Of a stretch of DNA of 64,000 nucleotides, positions 60,726 through 64,000 are shown piece after piece; position 1 is the stretch's first letter; each line of letters begins with the position of its first letter. The notes beneath the pieces were generated by a model. The model ran no database searches, was not told the origin of the DNA, and saw only the letters and a list, made by a program, of their open reading frames with translations. This DNA comes from Arthrobacter antioxidans. GTDB taxonomy: Bacteria > Actinomycetota > Actinomycetes > Actinomycetales > Micrococcaceae. The DNA lies in assembly GCF_023100725.1 (NCBI RefSeq), contig NZ_CP095501.1, positions 3,100,001-3,164,000 of the forward strand, read 5' to 3'. The translations under genes were made by a program, and so were the position numbers.

Positions 60726-60759
60726 GTGGAATGGGGATATTCGAACACTCCCACTCCAC
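60726..60759. repeat. REP-like palindromic repeat, copy 3
   Basis: A 34-base palindrome, GTGGAATGGGGATATTC then GAACACTCCCACTCCAC, with 13 of 17 pairs matching and centre TTCGAA. It marks exactly the point where the DUF559 reading frame breaks off. Confidence 0.6.
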
Positions 60760-60814
60760 GGGGGCGTGCAGCGGGATCGGCGGACCGTGGCGGGACGAAC
60801 CCGGGTGGCGCCCG

Positions 60815-62902
60815 CTACTTCCGCACGAGGGTCAGGACGTCGTAGGTCGCCACGATCTCGTCGTCCTGGTTGTGCAGGACGGCGTCCCACGCGACCTCCC
60901 CGTACTCGTCCGTCTCGCGCGGGGTGATGCGCTTGGCCGTCAGGGTCACGCGGATGGAGTCCCCTGCAGCCACCGGCGTGATGAACCGGAGGTTCTCCAG
61001 GCCGTAGTTGGCGAGCACGGGCCCGGGAGCGGGGTCCACGAACAGGCCGGCGGCCCAGGACAGCAGCAGGTACCCGTGGGCCACGATCCCCGGGAAGAAC
61101 GGGTTCGCGGCCGCCGCCTCCTCGTCGGTGTGCGCGTAGAAGGTGTCCCCCGTGGACTCCGCGAAGGCCTCGATGTCCTCGAGCGCCACCCGGCGCAGCC
61201 CCGACCGCACGGCGTCGCCGATCCGCAGCGTCGCCAGGTCCTTCCGGAACGGGTGGACGTCGTCGAACCGGCGGTCCGCGCCCGTGTGCCACTCCCCCGT
61301 GATACTCGTGAGCATGTTCGGTGAGCCCTGCACGGCGGTGCGCTGCATGTGGTGCAGCACCGAGCGCATGCCGCCCAGCTCCTCGCCGCCGCCCGCGCGC
61401 CCGGGACCGCCGTGCACCAGGTGCGGGACCGGCGAGCCGTGACCCGTGGAACTGCGGGCGTCCTCGCGGTTGAGGATGAGGACGCGGCCGTGGTGCGCCG
61501 CGATCCCGAGCACGAGTTCCTGCGCCACCGCGGGGTCGTTGGTGCACACCGTGGCGACGAGGGAGCCCGCACCGAGGGCGGCGAGGCGGACGGCGTGCGC
61601 GAGGTCGTCGTAGCCGATGACGGACGCGACCGGCCCGAATGCCTCCACGGAGTGCAGGGCGCCGGCCTCGACGTCCTTCCACGTGAGCAGCACCGGTTCC
61701 ATGAACGCGCCGCCGGGCGCTTTCCCGGTCGTGTTGTCGGCGAGCACGACGTCGGGCGCGTCCAGCGAGCCGAAGGCCAGGGAGGCCCCGCCGTCGAGCA
61801 GTTCGCGGACGGCACCCTGCACACCCTCGAGCTGCGCGAGGGACGCGAGCGCGCCCATGGTGACGCCGTCGGCCCGCGGGTCACCCAGCGTCACCCGTGA
61901 ACGGATCCGCTCGCCGGCGGCACGTACGACGTCGTCGACCAGGTCCTGCGGCACGATGGATCGGCGGATGCTCGTGCACTTCTGGCCCGCCTTGACGGTC
62001 ATCTCGGTGACCAGGGACTTGATGAAGGCCTCGAACTCGGGGGTCCCCGGCACGGCGTCCGGACCGAGGATCGCGGCGTTGAGGGAGTCGGTCTCGCACG
62101 TGAAGCGGACGCCGCCGCGTTCGACGGAGGGGTGGGACTTCAGGTGGTTCGCGGTGGACGCCGAGCCGGTGAAGGACACGAGGTCGCGGTAGTCCAGGTG
62201 GTCGAGGATGTCGCGGGCCGGCCCGGAGACGAGCTGCAGGGACCCCTCGGGGAGGATCGCGGAGCCGACGATGAGCTTCACGACGGCGGCCGTCAGGAAG
62301 CCGGTGGGTGTGGCCGGCTTCACGATCGTGGGCACCCCGGCGAGGAACGCGGGGGCGAGCTTCTCGAGCATGCCCCACACGGGGAAGTTGAAGGCGTTGA
62401 TCTGCACCGCGACACCCGGGATGCGCGTGTGGATGTGCGTGCCGAGGAAGGAGCCGTCCTTCGACAGCACCTCGGGCGGGCCGTCCACGATCACGTGCGA
62501 GTTCGGCAGCTCGCGGCGTCCCTTCGACCCGAACGTGAAGAGCACGCCGATGCCGCCGTCGATGTCCACCATCGAGTCGACCCTCGTGGCACCGGTCTTC
62601 GCCGACAGCTCGTACAGCGGCTCGCGCTGCGCGTTGAGGTACTGCGCGAGCTCCTTGAGCTTCAGCGCGCGCTCGTGGAACGTGAACCGGCCCAGGGCCG
62701 CCTGGCCCGTGGTCCGCGCGAAGCGGACGGCGGCCGCGGTGTCGATGCCGGCCGTGCTGACGAGGGCGAGGTCCTCGCCGGTGCTGGCGTCGCGCACCAC
62801 GATGCCGTCGCCCTGCGCGGCGGTCAGGTCGGGCGTCCACCAGGCGTCCTCGAGGAAGCTGGGGACGACGTCGATCCGTACTCGTTCCGGGGCGGTTGTC
62901 AT
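60815..62902 (-). CDS. paaZ: bifunctional ring-opening enzyme (oxepin-CoA hydrolase / 3-oxo-5,6-dehydrosuberyl-CoA semialdehyde dehydrogenase)
   Basis: A 695-residue PaaZ. The N-terminal aldehyde dehydrogenase domain (1-530) has the catalytic Glu in TCETDSLN, nucleophile in AGQKCTSIRR, and FNFPVWGMLEKLAPAFLAG, FTGSASTANHL for cofactor. The C-terminal MaoC-type hydratase domain (about 550-690) has DTFYAHTDEEAAAANPFFPGIVAHGYLLLSWAAG with its Asp/His pair. It hydrolyses the oxepin ring and oxidises the resulting aldehyde. Start at ATG 62902 (GGCGAG upstream); a GTG at 62920 overlapping the paaH stop (GTGA) is an alternative that adds six residues. Confidence 0.92.
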   Translation of the reverse strand: MTTAPERVRIDVVPSFLEDAWWTPDLTAAQGDGIVVRDASTGEDLALVSTAGIDTAAAVRFARTTGQAALGRFTFHERALKLKELAQYLNAQREPLYELSAKTGATRVDSMVDIDGGIGVLFTFGSKGRRELPNSHVIVDGPPEVLSKDGSFLGTHIHTRIPGVAVQINAFNFPVWGMLEKLAPAFLAGVPTIVKPATPTGFLTAAVVKLIVGSAILPEGSLQLVSGPARDILDHLDYRDLVSFTGSASTANHLKSHPSVERGGVRFTCETDSLNAAILGPDAVPGTPEFEAFIKSLVTEMTVKAGQKCTSIRRSIVPQDLVDDVVRAAGERIRSRVTLGDPRADGVTMGALASLAQLEGVQGAVRELLDGGASLAFGSLDAPDVVLADNTTGKAPGGAFMEPVLLTWKDVEAGALHSVEAFGPVASVIGYDDLAHAVRLAALGAGSLVATVCTNDPAVAQELVLGIAAHHGRVLILNREDARSSTGHGSPVPHLVHGGPGRAGGGEELGGMRSVLHHMQRTAVQGSPNMLTSITGEWHTGADRRFDDVHPFRKDLATLRIGDAVRSGLRRVALEDIEAFAESTGDTFYAHTDEEAAAANPFFPGIVAHGYLLLSWAAGLFVDPAPGPVLANYGLENLRFITPVAAGDSIRVTLTAKRITPRETDEYGEVAWDAVLHNQDDEIVATYDVLTLVRK

Positions 62903-62916
62903 GGTCCGCTCGCCTT

Positions 62917-63915
62917 TCACTGGTGCTGCCGGGATGGGTTCTGGTCGGTGGGGGCCGACGGCGGGGCGTCGCCCCAGGTGAAGAAGCCGCAGCCGCTCTT
63001 GCGGCCGAGCTCACCGCGCGCCACCTTCTCGCGGAGGATCGCGGGCGGACTGAAGCGGGGCCCGAGGGTGGCCTCGAGGTACTCGGCGATGCCGAGGCGG
63101 ACGTCGAGGCCCACGAGATCCGTGGTGCGCAGCGGGCCCACGGGGTGCCGGTAGCCGAGGACCATGGCGGCGTCGATGTCCTCCGCCGTGGCGACGCCCT
63201 CCTCGAGCATGCGCATCGCCTCCAGGGCGATGGCCACCCCGAGCCGCGAGCTCGCGAACCCCGGGGAGTCGCGGACGACGACGGGCGTCTTGCCGAGCGC
63301 CGCGACCCAGGACCGGGCGGCGTCCTCGAGCTCGGGGGAAGTCCCCGCGCCGAGGACCACCTCGATCAGGGCCGATGCCGGGACGGGGTTGAAGAAATGG
63401 AGCCCGCAGAACCGGGCGGGTCGCTGGAGGGTGCCCGCGAGTGCGTCGACGGAGAGGGACGAGGTGTTCGTCGCGAGCCAGGCGCCGTCGTCGAGCACGT
63501 CCTCGACGGCCCGCAGCGCCTGCCGCTTCAGGGCGGGGTCCTCCGGGACGGCCTCCACCACGAGGCCGCACCCGCGGAAGTCGCCGTAGTCGGTGGACAC
63601 GGCGATCCGGGCTTCGAGGTCCGCGAGCGGGGACGTCGTCGTCCCGCGCTCGACGCTGCCGGCGAGGGCCCGGGTGACGCGGCCGAGGCCGGCCTGCGCC
63701 GCGGCGTCGTCCCGTTCGACGACGACGACGCTCGATCCGGCGAGGCAGAACGCATGGGCGATGCCCGCACCCATGCGTCCGCCGCCGAGGACGCCGACGC
63801 GCGCCGGGATGCCGGTGGGGCTGCCGGTGGGGCTGCCGGTGGGGCTGCCGGTGGGGCTGCCGGTGGGGCTGCCGGTGGGGATACTGGTCGGGATGCTGGT
63901 GGGGTCGCCGCTCAT
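62917..63915 (-). CDS. paaH: 3-hydroxyacyl-CoA dehydrogenase
   Basis: A 332-residue NAD-dependent dehydrogenase. The NAD fold begins VGVLGGGRMGAGIAHAFCLAGSSVVVVERDD (about 40-70); catalytic His-Glu are in GLHFFNPVP and LIEVVLG; the C-terminal domain starts GYRHPVGPLRTTDLVGLDVRLGIAEYLE. It oxidises 3-hydroxyadipyl-CoA-type intermediates at the end of phenylacetate breakdown. Preceding the domain is an unusual tail of about eight TGSP/TSIP tetrapeptides (residues 5-36). GAAGG precedes the ATG; overlaps the upstream hydratase stop (ATGA) and is followed immediately by paaZ. Confidence 0.88.
   Translation of the reverse strand: MSGDPTSIPTSIPTGSPTGSPTGSPTGSPTGSPTGIPARVGVLGGGRMGAGIAHAFCLAGSSVVVVERDDAAAQAGLGRVTRALAGSVERGTTTSPLADLEARIAVSTDYGDFRGCGLVVEAVPEDPALKRQALRAVEDVLDDGAWLATNTSSLSVDALAGTLQRPARFCGLHFFNPVPASALIEVVLGAGTSPELEDAARSWVAALGKTPVVVRDSPGFASSRLGVAIALEAMRMLEEGVATAEDIDAAMVLGYRHPVGPLRTTDLVGLDVRLGIAEYLEATLGPRFSPPAILREKVARGELGRKSGCGFFTWGDAPPSAPTDQNPSRQHQ
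63811..63906 (-). repeat. 12-bp tandem repeat encoding the paaH N-terminus
   Basis: GGTGGGGCTGCC (plus strand) is repeated five times perfectly and three times with changes. Each unit codes for four residues, Thr-Gly-Ser-Pro or Thr-Ser-Ile-Pro. Copy number changes would keep the frame. Confidence 0.85.
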
Positions 63916-64000
63916 GAGTCCTTCTTCCGGTCGAGGAACCGCTGCATGCGATCGAACTTCGCGTCGGACTCGAAGAGGACGGCCTGCGCCAGCTGGTCGA
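63912..64000 (-). CDS. enoyl-CoA hydratase, C-terminal end only (cut by the window)
   Basis: Only the last 29 codons are in the window. The frame (LAQAVLFESDAKFDRMQRFL ... DRKKDS, stop at 63912) matches the C-terminal helices of crotonase-family enoyl-CoA hydratases, where AVLFES-type and a final amphipathic helix are conserved. Its stop overlaps the paaH start (ATGA), so it is the upstream gene of the paaH-paaZ transcript and probably PaaF-like. Confidence 0.65.
   Translation of the reverse strand, partial: DQLAQAVLFESDAKFDRMQRFLDRKKDS

Overview
The window looks like chromosomal DNA of a high-GC actinobacterium of the Micrococcaceae, most probably an Arthrobacter-like soil organism. The basis is very high GC with GTG starts, TANNNT -10 boxes lying directly in front of start codons (leaderless mRNAs), menaquinone biosynthesis genes, a DUF222/HNH (13E12-type) protein, a PHO box of the GTTCACC type, and close-packed ATGA/GTGA gene overlaps. 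No rRNA, tRNA, CRISPR array or integrase was seen. Species assignment is an inference.

Layout. 1-1.6 kb: TRIC-type channel, a SUKH-like acidic protein and a HIT protein. 1.7-14 kb: menaquinone block (polyprenyl diphosphate synthase, geranylgeranyl-reductase-type oxidoreductase and menG on the minus strand, menF plus, menD and menC minus), interrupted by an amino-acid ABC transporter (6.5-8.9 kb) and a PhoX phosphatase with a PHO box. menA, menB and menE are not in the window. 14-18.3 kb: PAP2 phosphatase, zinc alcohol dehydrogenase with a partner membrane protein, MFS exporter. 18.5-20.2 kb: DUF222/HNH protein behind a LexA-like box. 20.4-22 kb: tandem crcB (fluoride exporter) and dienelactone hydrolase.

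22-34.2 kb: a 12.2-kb segment bracketed by a 74-bp imperfect direct repeat. It carries a fructan/fructose system: secreted GH32 levanase, FrcABC-like ABC transporter, PfkB kinase and a LacI repressor with three matching operators, TGACA(A/T)CG(A/T)TGTCA. It also carries an antibiotic-monooxygenase-fold protein, a small membrane protein and two CNNM/CBS proteins. The repeats are broken ends of an overlapping DUF1801-dienelactone hydrolase gene pair. Precise removal of the segment would rejoin a DUF1801-dlh-crcB-crcB operon.

34-43 kb: GNAT acetyltransferase, a transporter remnant, polysaccharide deacetylase, DUF2630 protein, then an arabinose module (GH51 arabinofuranosidase, aldose epimerase, LacI) divergent from an alditol oxidase, with one palindromic operator between both promoters. 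42-48 kb: MBL hydrolase, YczE membrane protein divergent from a MocR regulator, UvrA2-type ATPase. 48-53.7 kb: branched-chain 2-oxoacid dehydrogenase E1alpha-E1beta-E2 divergent from an Lrp regulator, and a dihydrofolate-reductase-like protein.

53.7-64 kb: phenylacetate degradation (paaABCDE plus an enoyl-CoA hydratase; paaR; paaZ, paaH and the end of another hydratase). This cluster is split by a helicase-associated-domain protein next to a 55-bp nested palindrome, and by a frameshifted AbiEi/DUF559 pseudogene bounded by REP-like palindromes. The epoxidase PaaABCE attacks phenylacetyl-CoA, PaaZ opens the ring, and PaaH and the hydratases finish beta-oxidation. The CoA ligase and thioesterase must lie elsewhere.
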